Shown here piece by piece: positions 1 through 12,700 of a stretch of 64,000 nt of DNA. The stretch comes from Bilabrum cf. latius (lineage: Eukaryota > Bigyra: Bicosoecida > Bigyra > Bicosoecida): positions 496,001 to 560,000 of the forward strand of contig OZ237735.1 of the NCBI GenBank assembly GCA_965178125.1. The letters run 5' to 3'. The notes under the pieces are model-generated. The model had not been told where the DNA came from, ran no database searches, and saw only the letters and a list, made by a program, of their open reading frames with translations. The translations under genes were made by a program, and so were the position numbers. Every line of letters starts with the position of its first letter. Positions within the stretch are counted from its first letter, which is position 1.

Positions 1-3000
1 CCAGGTTGTCTCTCAGCAACCCGAGGCAAAACTGGTTCAGGCCGCTGGATGAAACGGATGGGTTGGCGGTGAGACCGCTGATGAGAGAGGAAAAAAGCTT
101 CACCACCGCAGCCATCGTCTTAGTGTCTTGTGCACCGCCATCTGCAAGGCTAGCTAGCAGTGGGGCAGTCAGCTGGAATACGGCCGGATGCGGGAAGAAC
201 GGCACACAGCTGGCGATAATCTCAAAGGTCAGGTAGCCCCTGCATGACCTGGATTCCATCATTGGGTACTTGGGAACGTAGCCGCACTCAGGGTCCTTGG
301 CCATGGCCACCTTGCCCAGCACGTCCTCGACTACCACTTCGAGCAAGTCAGGCAGCGCTGCAAGCAGAGCAGAGTCTTCGTGATCAATTTCGTCAGCTGC
401 ATCTGTGGAATCGCTGTCGCTATCACTGCCACCATCGCTGTCGCTGTCGTCTGTCATCTCACTTACGCTTGCGGACGGGGAAGCCTTCTACCTCAGGTCG
501 CTCTTGAGAGCTGCCAGTACATCGTACACGACATGCCCCAGCACATGCACCATGTAGCCATCCCGCAAGGTGTGTCTCAGCGAACTTATCACAGAGGGTA
601 GATACTGAGTCCCCACAGTCGTGGCTATGCGCACCATGGCTGATCGCGCCGAATTCCTGGCCTGCTGCACCCTGCTCTTCATCGCGAGGGCAACCTTGGT
701 AAGCAAGCCCCAGAGCCACTTGCTCAGTACAGCCTTCGGCAGCAGCTTAACCAGCTTTGCGCAAGCTACGGCAACTTCAACTTTCACCATCCCATCGCGG
801 TTCGACAGCAGCTTCTACAGAGTAGGCAGTACGTCTTCCTCAAGTGTTCGAAGCACCACCGTCGAATTTGGGGCAACCGCACCGCCTTGTACAGCTAGAG
901 CAATCCTGTCCTTGGCATCGATTTCGAAGGGGGTTCCTGCGTACGCCTCTTCTGAAGCAACCGAAGTGGCAGCGCTATCAATCATGGGTACACTTGCATC
1001 CGCTGCGGCGACCTCAGACTTGGCCCCTGTCTGCGAACTGGAATCCGCGTTAAAGTGGAAGGCATCTAGAAGAGCACAGATCGCGCTCTCCAGCGCCGAG
1101 GACCCAGTTGCGACAAGGTTGCGAAGCAGCAGTTTGAGCAGCCAGCCGTACTGCTCCCAAGGCAGGCTCTGGCCGATCGCAAAGAAGAGGCTGCACAGTG
1201 CCTACTTTCTTGTCTTGGCAGCACCCCTTGGTGCTCCTGCAGAACCGCCCCGCTGAAGCAGTTGTACTGCAACGGGCACTACGAAGTGCCTGACCACCCT
1301 GGCTACTCGCAATTGCTCATACTTTCCATTCCTCAGCTTTTCGAGAAGAATAGCAAGCTATTCCATGCTGGCACTGCTGGCCATCCCATTGATGCTGCAA
1401 CACTCGACAAGAAGGTGCTGGTTCCCTGGACCAGTCTCCACCGCGCTTTCTGCCTCTGCAGCAGACTGCGCAGCACCAAGCGAGTCTTCTTCATCGTCTG
1501 TGAGGTCCAGCACGGCGTCGTATAGCAAATCTCCAAGTCTGACCGTTACCCCTTGCATGCCAGAATCAGGCGGGTTGCCTTGTAGCAGCTCAAAGCCAGG
1601 GGGCAGCTCAGAGTCCAGCAGCACGACTGTAGTTCGCAGCGAGCTGGCAGCTGCAAAATATGAAGAGATGGCTGTTACTGCAGCCTAGGCTGCTTCCTTT
1701 AGCGAAGAAGCCGGCGCTACGTTCAGCACATGCCGCACGGCTGGAAGCACGCAAAAGCTCATAACACTGGCGCCATGCAGCACCCCTTTCCCGGACTCCA
1801 CCGGAAACGGAGGTTGAACACGATCGCAACCTCGCCTAATCGCGGCCGCGTCAGTCCTTCCCATGGCTTCGCAAAGCTGAGACAGGAGTGCTGCTGCTCG
1901 ACTGCGTAAAGCGAAATTCTCGTCTGCCAAGTAGTACGATGCCACAGCACTGACTGCCGCGAGGTCGACTGCCTCAGCTGGGGCCTTCGAAGACGGGCGA
2001 GTCAAAATCTGCACTGCAGTCTCGAGGTGTTCAAGCTCATTTGGAGACTGCTCCGACTCCATCCCGTCGCCTAGATGATGAGCGGCAGCAATGCTGGAGG
2101 ATCGCGTCGCTGCAGGAGATGGCCTGAACACGGGACCAAGCACTTTCATCCTGGCTTGAGGAATGCATCGTGACATGATGGCGCCCATCAGACGCAAGGC
2201 GGCACCCCTTGAGTTCTCCCTGGATTCGTTGGGCCCAGCGGCGAGCGTAAGGATCATGGGGCGCAGACCTTTTGCCGCCGTTTCACTGCCAGCAATCGAA
2301 GCCAGCTTTTGTAGAAGCTCGAATGACTCCAGTCTCCTGTCATCAGGCCCGATCGGGTCGTCTTGGTCCCTTGGAACTAGCGAGCGCTGCCTGTAGCGCG
2401 TCGGAGTCGTGTGTGCTCGTAGATCTACGTAGGGAAGAAGCAGCTCAAACAGCTCGTCAGCAGCCCCCTCATGCCCACCCTTTGCGGCTCCCATTGAGCT
2501 GTGAAACGCAAGCCTGCGAAGTGACTCGATGCTTACTTCGCTGCTTGACGCGGAGCCACTTGTGGCTGCAGAGTCTTGCTGAAGCGCAACACAGCAGGAT
2601 GCAACCATTGAAACGATGCGGAACTCGCGGGTCAAGTGCGAAGCAAGACCGCCTGATGCTGCGCGTCGCATGGAGCGGATACTAGCTGCATTCGGAAACA
2701 CGCCCGTCCAGCCTACCATTGAAATGGACGAGGCAGCCGCTTCGTTGATTGTTGCACCCTGCCGAGCTGCCCAACGGCAACGCAGTGCTTCCAATAGAAG
2801 GGAGTAGTACGGCAACAAGACAAAGTCCGTGGTCGACCCAAGTTCGCCGCTGCTCTCATCTCCGCCGTCCATAGCTACAGCAGACTTGTGATCGGAGCCC
2901 AAGAATGATGCCATGTCAACTTGCACGTCACTCTTCTTGTCTCCCACCAGCATGGCAATAGTCCGGGCTTCTGGCTCAAGCAGGTCGTGAACTATCCCAA

Positions 3001-6000
3001 GCACGTCACCGATGACCGCAGGTTTCACCCCACCGCTATGATCACTGTGCCGGTGAATGTGTTTAGACCCAGGCAAGCCAGCCGACACACTATCAATAAC
3101 TGCTCCTATGGAGCCATCAATTCTGGCCAAGTGAGTTCTCTGCCGCGGACCGTTCGCAATTGCAGCCAGAACGCCGAGCACAGCTGGGCTCTTGTCCGAG
3201 CTGAGACAGCTCCACGGCAGCGCCTGGATCGAACTTGCCATCGATGAGCCCAGAAACGGCACATACTATTCCAAATTCTGCCACCGGAACTGCTTGAATA
3301 GCTCGGCAATGCATGTGTATGCTCGCTGTGCGATCTGTCCAGCAGCTTGGCGCTTCGCAGCGGCTCCTGCATCGCCGAGTCCGCTGAGTACGAACGAGAA
3401 CAAGAGTGGTAAGTACTGCGAAACACTGACGCCCAAAATTCGGAGCAGATCGCGGACAACATCAAGAGAACCACTCAACTAGGCGTCTGCAATTCCGTCC
3501 AAGCACACATGCCCCATCACAAGCTCGAACGGCGAAGATAATTCGGCTTCTTTCCCGGCCACCCACTCGTCGAGGTCACCAGCTTGCTTCGGAAAATGCT
3601 ATTCAACCAATCCAGGCGAAAAGTACCGTCGAAATAGCACCTGAATTGCAGGCAGAAGCTCGGCCGGCTCGAGTTTGGCAAAAAACTGCAGCACGGTCGC
3701 TCTCCGCGCCTCTGGCCTGTCCCTCGCAGAGCCGCCGCGCTTGTACTGCAGCAAGTGACCCACTGCCACCCGGGAAATGGCTGGAATCGCCCTTCTCCGC
3801 GCGTCTGGCGGTAGGCTCAGCCCCCCTGGCGATAGATCGGCGCTTGCCATGATCCGTCTGAATTTCTTTGGATCCAGCAGGGACTCCAGCAGCTCATGAC
3901 AGCGCAGGATATGCGGAAGTTTCATCTGTGCAAGAACTTCAAGAGAAGCTTCAGCAACTCCACTTTCTCCCTTGACAAGAAGGCGCGTGCACAAAGCTTC
4001 AACCGTAGCAGCCAGTGCCTTTGGCATTCGCTCTCCAATCCTGCTTGCTATCTATAGGTATGCGACCAGTCTGCTCGTAGCATGGCGCTTGTCGATTGGC
4101 TTGTGCCTTGTAATGGCCGTCTTCCAATCCTTACTCAACATGCTACTGAACGCTTGCAGGGCAATCGCAGCAGCATCATGGCGAGAAGTAGACCTCTCTG
4201 CACTAGTCTCAGCTGCTGATTGCAGGCTCTCTGCTATTGGAACTACCTGCAGAAGTCTTGCGTCAGGGTCAACTCGGGTCCTCGAATCATAGTAATGTAC
4301 GCTGCAGTGACTGAACAAAAGCGCAATGCACGATTCCGCATGCTTCTTCACCAGAGGCGCACAATCCTTGAGGGCCCCTGCTACCTGCAGGAGCACGTCT
4401 TGGGCCAGACGGTGGTCATGCACGCCGATTGCTGCGACCTGAGCTGCTTCTACACCGGCCACCATCGCAACTCCGCGGACCTTGTCAGCTGTAGATGATG
4501 ACTTTACGGCAAGAGCAGCTGCAGCACCAGAGCTGCGCGTGATTCCAAACATTTCAGGGTCCGCAGCGACGAATGGCAGTGACCCAAACCTCAGCAAACT
4601 AGCGATGCTGTGGCTTGCCATTGGTTTCGATTCTGCTGGCACGCCTTCCTCGAAACCGGGAGGGAGGCTAGTATCATGCCTGCCAGAGGTAGAGCGGCAC
4701 GCGTGCAGCAATTCAAGCAGTCTTCCGACAGCTGGCCACACAGAGAGCTGGAACTTGCGACCGACGTTCGCAAGGACCTTGGCAGCCACTTCATTGACTG
4801 GCGCGTACCGAATGAATGATAGACCTGACACCACATACTCAAGCACAATGGTGTACATGGCCCCTGGAATCGACTCAGCAAGCAACAAGCGCTCCAAGTG
4901 CCGAATGTGGTTTGACATCGTCCTCTCAGAGACGATGCTCGGTGCCTGCCGCTCGATTTCGACGCACAGCTCAGCTGCTTGACAACGGTTGACCTCGTCC
5001 AAAGAGCCATCAGAATCACTACCACCGTCACCGTCTTCCATCCCTTGCGCTGCGATCTCAATGACAGGCTATTCAAACGATGCTAGCAGTTGCAGTGCAC
5101 AAAATCGAACTGCTCGTTCCGGGCATCCTACAAGTAGAGACAACGCATCGCAGTGCTACTATGTCGCAGTTTCCAAGGCAGAAACGCCCAGCACGGCTTG
5201 CAGCTCGCGATGAAGCCCGGTCTGACTCGGATCGGAGTATTTCTGCTCGATGGTAGCATCCGACATAGCATCCTCGAGCACGACCCTAAGCTTGGCCGCG
5301 GACATGGCAAACCGAGACGCAGCATGCAGCAAGGCGTAGAATGATGACTCGAGGGCAAGCATCACCTGACACTCTGGTGAATCTGCAGGAAGAACTCGAC
5401 TAAAGTTGCACCGGCTGGCGAATCCAAAGCTCTTTGCAACAGAAAATACTGCAGCCAGGGAATCTCGCACTGCACCTATCACGCCCAGCAGTTTAGAGCT
5501 TTCTCCAACCGCTGACCTTCTTGTCGCACCCACACCGACGCTATTCTGCAGAACGTATGCCAAGGCGTGATACCTGGAAGCAAGGCAAAACAACAGTAGC
5601 GGCAGCTGGTTTGGTTGCGATGCTGCCCAACTGCCGGCTCCTACAAACGAGTCTGGCGAAGGGGGTGTAGAGTGAAGCATAGCTTTCAGCTGCTTTGCCT
5701 CACTCGCAGCCGCGGCAATCATTGTTGCCTGCAGCCCCTCGTCTCGTTGCAACCGCTCGCTCGAGGCGATAAGCTGAGCGACCTGCCAAGCCTGCCACAC
5801 AGCTCTCCAGGACAACACGGTGTGGCTATCAAATCCAGTCGGCAGGTCTCGCACCCCCAGGCCGACTCGAATGCACCCCCTTTCCGATGCTAGGGCACAG
5901 CTTGGGATGAACAGACGGCCGACTGCGCTTGCTGACGTCTGATCGTCAGCTATTGACTCTTGGCCCGGCTTGGGCCTTTGGAAGCCACCAAACGCAGCGT

Positions 6001-8346
6001 GCACATCGATCTGCATGCATACCAACAACTGTGATACCCACTAATGGCCTGCCGATCGCAGAATATCCACCATTTGCTCTACTACTGAGAACAAAGCGAA
6101 TAGATACAGCCTTCTACGAGCAGAATGGGCTCGTGATCTCACCCCAGCTTCCGTCATGTCTGCAATCAGCTTGCAGACCCTTGCAACGTCAATTGAGCTG
6201 GACTGCAGCAAACCGTTGATGCCAAGCACCGATCTGACAGAGGCTTCGCACATGGAATGCGGTTCTTGGTCCTCTTTTAGCGCTTGAAGTGCCTCTGTAG
6301 CTGACACAGGCACCAAACCTTGGGGGCGCAACGAATCAAGTACGGATAGGCCCATCGACCAGGTCTGGGTCGGCGATGGTGCAGCAGCTGCGCCACCGTC
6401 TGCATCCGAAGCGCGCGACTCAGCCATCTTTGCAATCTATTTCAGCAGCTTTGCAAGCAGTGAGCCGTGCTTCAGCCTCTTAAGCAGCCTCTTCGCTTCG
6501 CTGCTAAGCTCTTTCGCACTTGGCGCACTGGCCAACACACCAGAAGATGAATCCGTCTTGCTACTCCCACCAAACAAATCGTGGTGCTTTAACTCTTCGC
6601 CAGAGCCTTGCATTCGGTGAGAGATTGCCTGAATCGCCAGCGTCTCTTCGTCGTCCTCGCTCAACTCGCTGTCAGACTCCATTTGCTCTTGAGGCGCAGA
6701 CGCAAGCTCTGGAGCTTCATCACTGTCAGAGCCTTCGGACTCGTCCGATTCGGGAGCAAGGTAAGGATTTAATTCGTCTGCCGTTTTCCTGGCTGCTTGG
6801 ACACGCCGGGCCGCATCTCGCGTTTCAGAGGAGCCAGCCACGCCTGCCAGCGCTGGAGCAACCTGCCCCACGAGGCCGAGCCAGGCGGCGCGCAGGAAGC
6901 TCGACTGGCTGCATCGGACTCCCTTCGCAGCATCCACGGCAGTCTGGGCCACCAGGGCCAACACGCCCTTGTATTCGCTTCCAGACCCTTTGCCGCGCTC
7001 TGCGGCGAGCATCTGGATGCAACCGAGTACGCGACTGGCGTGCAGCATGGCTGGAGTGATGCGCCTTGAGGACCTACCCACAGACTCCAGAGCTCGGAAT
7101 TCCTCCTTCGCATGAAGACACACAATTTGAAACAGTTGAATGAGCGCCTTACCACGCACATAGCTGCGCATGTGGTCAATTCCGTGCCACACCACCTGGG
7201 AGCACAGGGACGCGTGCACGAGCACGTGTGGGCTGGAGTCCGACGTGGGGCCCGCCCCAGCTGAAAATTCGCGTGACGAAGCATCACTAGCAGTAGCAGC
7301 AGCAGCGGTACGGTCTGCGCCGGCACCACCGCATTCTCTTCGCATCCAGCCCAACAAGCCCTGGATAATGTGCGGCGCCTTCGACGTCATCGAGTGCCGC
7401 ACGCTGCGGACCAGTTCAAACAGCAGCAAGCTCAACGAGATTCGGACTTGGCGGCGAAACGTCGGAGAATCTACTCCATCGAGACGTTGGATCCGGCCCT
7501 GACCTTCAGCCCCCGCGCTGGCGACACTGCCAGCGACTGAGTCTCTCCAGCTCTCGGGTTTGCTCTCCCCAGCTATCCATAAGCGCAGCAAACTGAGGGA
7601 TTTCTCCACCCCCATCTTCCTCAGTAGATATCCTAGCGATTGTGCCGCGAATGATCTTACATATCCCTTGTTGCTGGCAAACAAGGATCGGAAGGAAGGC
7701 CACAAGTCGTGGGCCCGTTCAACTAGGTCCCGCCCGAGAAACTTGAAAACGAAAGACAGCGACCGAAAGGCTTCTCCGGCAATTTCTGGCTGCAAAAGAG
7801 AAGAAATTCATAGAGGTGCAACAAAGCGAGTGTGAATGCTGCCAAGAACAATCGTAAAGACCAGCTATTCTCTTCACAACTCACATCCCGTGGATCGACA
7901 TGTCCAGCTAGCACGGTAATGAACGGTTCGAGGAACTCCATGAATGAGTCCCTGATATCTCGAACAATTACTGCCACCAGCCTGAGGACAGGAGGCCAAG
8001 CAAGTTTGCACTCTTCGTCCTGAAGAATCTCAAGCATGTGCTTGACTATTCTCGCTCGGTGGTGCAAAACCTGTGCAAGGGTTTTACACAGTGGCTCTAC
8101 ATTCAGGCAGAACACTCTAAATGGCTTTGAAACATTAATCTGTGACAAAGAGATCAATTCGTCATGAAGAAAGCTGCCGCGATCGCCAGTTGACGGTACT
8201 GCCCTTGTCTCAAACACCTCCCGGTCAGACTACTTAAATACATCGACATCTACTCTCTTGACTCGCTCTGCGAATGTAATAAACTTAAAACGCTTCCTTG
8301 AAGATCCACCGCTGTTCAACTACTTTACACCGTCGGAAGCAGCCAT
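1..8346 (-). CDS. UTP20: UTP20, SSU processome HEAT-repeat scaffold (partial, runs off left edge)
   Basis: Exons on the minus strand: 8346-7885 and 7789-<1, with a 95-nt phase-0 GTGAGT...TTGCAG intron (7790-7884). About 2,750 codons are present; the C-terminus lies outside the window. UTP20 (DRIM in animals) is a very large HEAT-repeat protein of the nucleolar U3 small-subunit processome, needed for 18S rRNA maturation. The N-terminus contains KFITFAERV, matching FLTFAERL near the start of human UTP20. The exon junction gives HVDPRD-PEIAGEAF, aligning with ETQDPEILEWAF. Near the left edge RGYQVHVLTFTV-like sequence appears as LRDGYMVHVLGHVV. The start is the first ATG after upstream sequence (MAASDGVK). 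At least 14 in-frame TAG codons, including a tandem pair at 5156-5161, and no TAA or TGA. The long helical repeats are poorly conserved in sequence; the identification rests on the N-terminal and near-C-terminal blocks and on overall size. Confidence 0.88.
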
Positions 8347-8453
8347 ATTTATTGAATTGGCAACTTCCCTGGCTGTAGCGGAACATTGATAAGAGCTCCG
8401 AATCGTAATTGCGCGGCGCCACGCAAGGATAGGGCTCGCACTGTCGAAGCATT
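8347..8453. promoter_or_regulatory. Shared upstream region of UTP20 and TAF8
   Basis: Only 107 bp separate the two divergent start codons, so both promoters must lie here or overlap the genes. I see no TATA box or other clear core motif. Inferred from layout only. Confidence 0.5.
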
Positions 8454-9551
8454 ATGGCATCCACTGATGATGATCACAGAGGATTGCTTCGATTATGTGT
8501 TCTACATATTATGGAAGCCCTTGGGATCGATCGATCTGAAGAAGGAGCCATTGATTTTTGTGCTGAATTTGCTGAGAAGTGTATGTGCAACGTCTGTCTT
8601 GCACGCCAACTCAAGCAGAAGTGCGGGCTATTATACCGACCTTTTCAAATCAAATTGTGATCATTTAATCGCAGACATAATCTCTCTGGCCCGCAAGTCC
8701 CGAGATTTAGCTGCCACTCAGGGTAGAGGATGGATTGGCCGTGGCGATGTCGCGGCAGTGCTTGAAACTAGCATGGTGAGTTCCATAAACTGCATTTCCT
8801 ATATTTCTTCTGTAAATGCTAGTGAGTTGCCAATTCTCTGCAACAAAGACGCGTCTCGCAGCCGTGCGGCCCTCGCTCAAGAAAAGAGGTTGACGAGTGT
8901 GAGCTCAGATACGGATCTCACTGGAAAGGTTTGGATACATTTGAAATCGGAGGCGACGAAAATGTCCACGAAAAACACCGTAGAGCTCTCGAGCGCCGCA
9001 AGCAAGCGGAGATAATCGCAGGCGCAACTCGCAATGCTCCGCGACTGCGGCGCCGTGCCCCCATCCATCTAGCAGTTGATGCTGCAGGGGCTAGCGATCA
9101 GCTGCAGCAAGCTTCTGCAGCCGCATTATCCGAAGTAGAGTCCAAATTCAAAGAACGCCCACCGTTTTACCCTTCCCATTTGCCGCCCATGCCAATGTCC
9201 CACTCCTACATGGCCACGGTAGCGAGTGCGGGCAGCTAGTTTCGGGCAGGGGATGGTGCAAGCAGGGGAACAAATGCGGGGTCACGCCTGGCAATCTTAG
9301 AGAATGCGTCGTTGCAGGGAGGCAAGACACTAAGTGCACTCAGGGACCTTATCCGGGTAGAGGAGCGTAAGGCCGGCGCAGAAGTTGCCGGGCCAGGCGC
9401 TTCGCATGCTGACACCGACATTGCAGCGGTGCAGCCCAGCAGGCCGAAGAGAGCGCGAGTTGAGGATGCGACCGCAACAACTTTGCAACAGGCAGGGGAC
9501 GTGGTGGGAGAATAGCTAGACAACCCACTCTTGGCCAAGCCTAGCAGTTGA
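8454..9551 (+). CDS. TAF8: TAF8-like TFIID subunit (histone fold)
   Basis: Exons 8454-8580, 8675-8775 and 8862-9551 (introns of 94 and 86 nt, both GT-AG; phases 1 and 0), 305 residues. TAF8 is a TFIID subunit that pairs with TAF10 through a histone fold. Splicing joins ALGIDRSEEGAIDFCAEFAEK to YIISLARKSRDLAATQ and GRGWIGRGDVAAVLE, the expected helix-loop-helix of a TAF8/bromodomain-associated histone fold. The third exon carries FYPSHLPPMPMSHSY, matching the TAF8 signature PPxLPPLPxKHTY. Unspliced reading fails: exon 1 alone would end at a TGA inside intron 1. Two in-frame TAG codons in exon 3 are read as Gln, and the gene ends at TGA. The third-exon acceptor at 8861 is the only one that keeps the frame; it is less certain than the first junction. 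The basic tail RPKRARVED may be a nuclear localisation signal. Confidence 0.82.
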
Positions 9552-9712
9552 TGCTGGTAGGCCTGGGCACTAGTTCTGTTGCGGCACAACGAGTGCTTTG
9601 AAAGTATGTATCTGCACGGTGTTTGATGAATGTCATCTACAGTCAAGAGGCCTGACAGCAAAGAAGCTATCATACTGGTTGCACTTGATGATCCACTCTA
9701 CAGCAAATTCCA

Positions 9713-12700
9713 TCACCCAGTGATATCTTTCATCCCAGTGAGCCCGCTGTCAGTCCGCTGCCTCTCATCGTCCACCGAGGCAGAGTCTGCCTCCGACTCA
9801 TCATCCCTGTCCTGGAAACTCTCTTCCTCTGGCTCCAGGCTGCCCGTTCTTCCTGTCTTGGTGATGTCCATTCGCCGACCAGTTGGTGCCATCATCATCT
9901 TGCGCCGCGTTGGGCTGTCCCGGCCACCCTATTCCATCGCATCGGCAGGCCAAACCGGCTCCATCGATGACCTGGGCTGCCGAGCCACCTCGTTGGCTAC
10001 ATAAGCGCCTTTCGTTGATTTTCCTGCCCTTGCCGTGCCCATCACGATGATGCGAGCGGGGGAATCCTCGCTGCCCTGAGAGTCAGACCACTGGCTGCGC
10101 GGAGACACCTGTGCGCTGACTGGCGGAGTCCTGTCACTGGACGCAGATTGATGCCTAGACAACTGGCTGGACACAATCTCCGAAGAGTTCCGATCAGCAC
10201 TTGTGGGCAATCGCGCCGCTTCACCGGCGCCGGTTGACTCCCAGACTTCGCGAGCCCCCCGTGAGTCAGAGTCTGATGCGTTCCGCTGCCTCGGGCGTTG
10301 CTGAGACCTCCCTCTAAATTGCAACTCCCCTCCGCCGTACTAGCTCCCACTCTGGGTCCAACGGCCAGTGTTTGGTATCCGCTCTGCAACCCGGCCCGCC
10401 CCATGGTCGCGACCAGCTGTCGGGCTTGCAGCAGGGCTAGTGGCACCCCTTGATCCACTTGCAGAGCGAAAGACCCCGTCAGAGTCAGAAGCAGAGTCGT
10501 GGAGTAGACCTCTGCCGGTGATTGAGCCAGACTTTTCACGGTAGAGAGATTCTTCATCCTTTTCAGCACCCGAAATATTGAACCCATCGGAACCCACGGA
10601 TGAACGCGTGATCTCAGGACCTACTTCTTCATCAGATTCTCCCTCGTCAGACTCGACAATACTATACCCAATGCTGTTAAAGAGCATGGATCCGGCATGA
10701 CTGGCCCCAATGCTTGCGTTTCCGTTTTTCTCCCTCTGCTTCTTCTTCTCGCTGGCCCGGTGCCTGAGGAAGACATCTCGGTGAGCCGCCAAGTTCGTGT
10801 CGAATGAGCTGCGCATGACAGGGTCCATCTGTTCGAAAGAGGCCAGTTTGAGCCCTTTCAGCAGCTCTTCTGGAATGGACTGACCATCTTCGTCTAACGT
10901 GACCTGTAGTATGCCGGGCAGCTACCGCAGCTACTATAGATCAGCATTGATTTTCCACGATAGCATATTTGCGAAGTACCTCGTCATCAACCCGTACGCA
11001 GTGTTCTCGATGGTGGCGGGGGCAAACAAAGCGAAGATAGTATTATCGTCTGGTATCGAGGGTGTTTCGCCCCTTGACGCATCCCCTCTACCAGCCCCAC
11101 TGGCAGGTCCGCTCCCAGCGCCAGAACTCGACGACGGCCGTGGACTGCTCGACCCTGTGCTTCGAGAAACCGACTGATTGGGGAGGGTCCTGCGAGTTTG
11201 AAGAACCCTACCGTCAATGGATCCACTCCCAGGCCTACCGTTACCACTACTCTAGGGCAAGAGAGCACCGGTTGCCTTCTCCTACACCACGGTTGGTATT
11301 GATGTGCCGTTCACTAATGGGTACACCCGCTTCCGCAGCTGCGGCAGCTCAAGCTGAGCATATGCATCCTGCGACCCATCAACTTCTTCCAGTGGGAGAG
11401 AAAGTCCAAGCAGAGTCGGCCACAGCATGTCCAAGTAGACGTCCCTTCCTGGTTTCATAATTCTCTGAGCAATCAGCAACGCAGTCATTGTGGTCCGATG
11501 CCATCGGGTCGGAGACAGGTACCTGTACATGCGTGTATGAATGAGCTGCAGCAGCAGACACGTAGCCATCCAGTAGTCCTCTTTCTCGAACGGCATGACC
11601 TAGCAGAACCGGATAAAGAAATCCAGGACCATGCCCCAGCTGACGCACTGCAAGCGGGCTTCTGCTCCTAGAGATGCAGGGTTCCAGCCCTGCATGGAAG
11701 CCTTCAACGGCTTGAAGCTGCGCCCTACAACCGATGGAATGGCTCCCTCCAGCGATACAAACGCAGCCACTGATGGATGCAGCCCCCTAAAGTCGCGGGG
11801 TAGCACAGTCCCGGCCATACCTGCCGCTGCGTCAGTACTCAGAGCCTCCAGCTGTTTTCTGCGTTTCTTGCGGGACTACGCATCAACTATTCCTGGCTAC
11901 GAGCTGGTATCAATCGCACCAGGCAAGTTGCGCAGCGTGCGCTGCCAGGATTCCTCTGCCAATCCAGCCGTGGAAATGTCAAACAGTTTGCCCGGAGATC
12001 CAGACGATACGTTCGTCACGGTGCTCGCGGTTACGCCCATGGGGACCCATCGAGCCCTCATTCGCTTAGTTATCGTGAACTGCTGCACTGCAACGTCTGC
12101 ATTGGGCTTCGCAGCCTCTACTAGATCTTTTCCTGCCATTCGAATGGCGTCATGACCTGTAGCCGTGTTCGGCCCCAATGAGGCCAAAATCATCCTGGAC
12201 ACTAGCATACTAAAAGCCACCAGTTCGCTCGGGCACGAGGTCGCATGTCGCAGGGACCCTTCCATGAGCATGCGAACTCTGCTGACTCCGATGGAATCCA
12301 GCGTTTCTGATTCGTCGAGTCCACCAGCTGCAACCATTTTAGACACGGCAGCGCTGACTTCCTCGCTGCCATGCGATCGCAAAACCCGAGGCACAAGACT
12401 CCCACCAGAGTGCTGTGAAGATAGCATGCCCGGTACGCGAACCTACTTTCCTTCGTTCGTGGATCCACCCTTTGCTTCTCTAGACCATTTCACAAGAGCA
12501 CCACCGCTAGCCGTTTGGCTTTCGCTGCCTGCTGCACCCGACGGATCACTTGCGGCATGTATTCCACGCTATTCCGAACCCTGGCTCGATGTCGATGCCG
12601 CTTCAGCCAGCATGCTCTTACCTTTCTAGTGCATCTGCCGCAACTAGCTTCTGCTAGGAATGAACTGTCGAAGCAATCGACGAAGCTCCGCCGCGACCGA

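Noticed and set aside
9236-9673. Minus-strand frame in line with the giant kinase but below its stop
   Set aside because: Separated by a TGA at 9713 and antisense to the well-supported TAF8 last exon.
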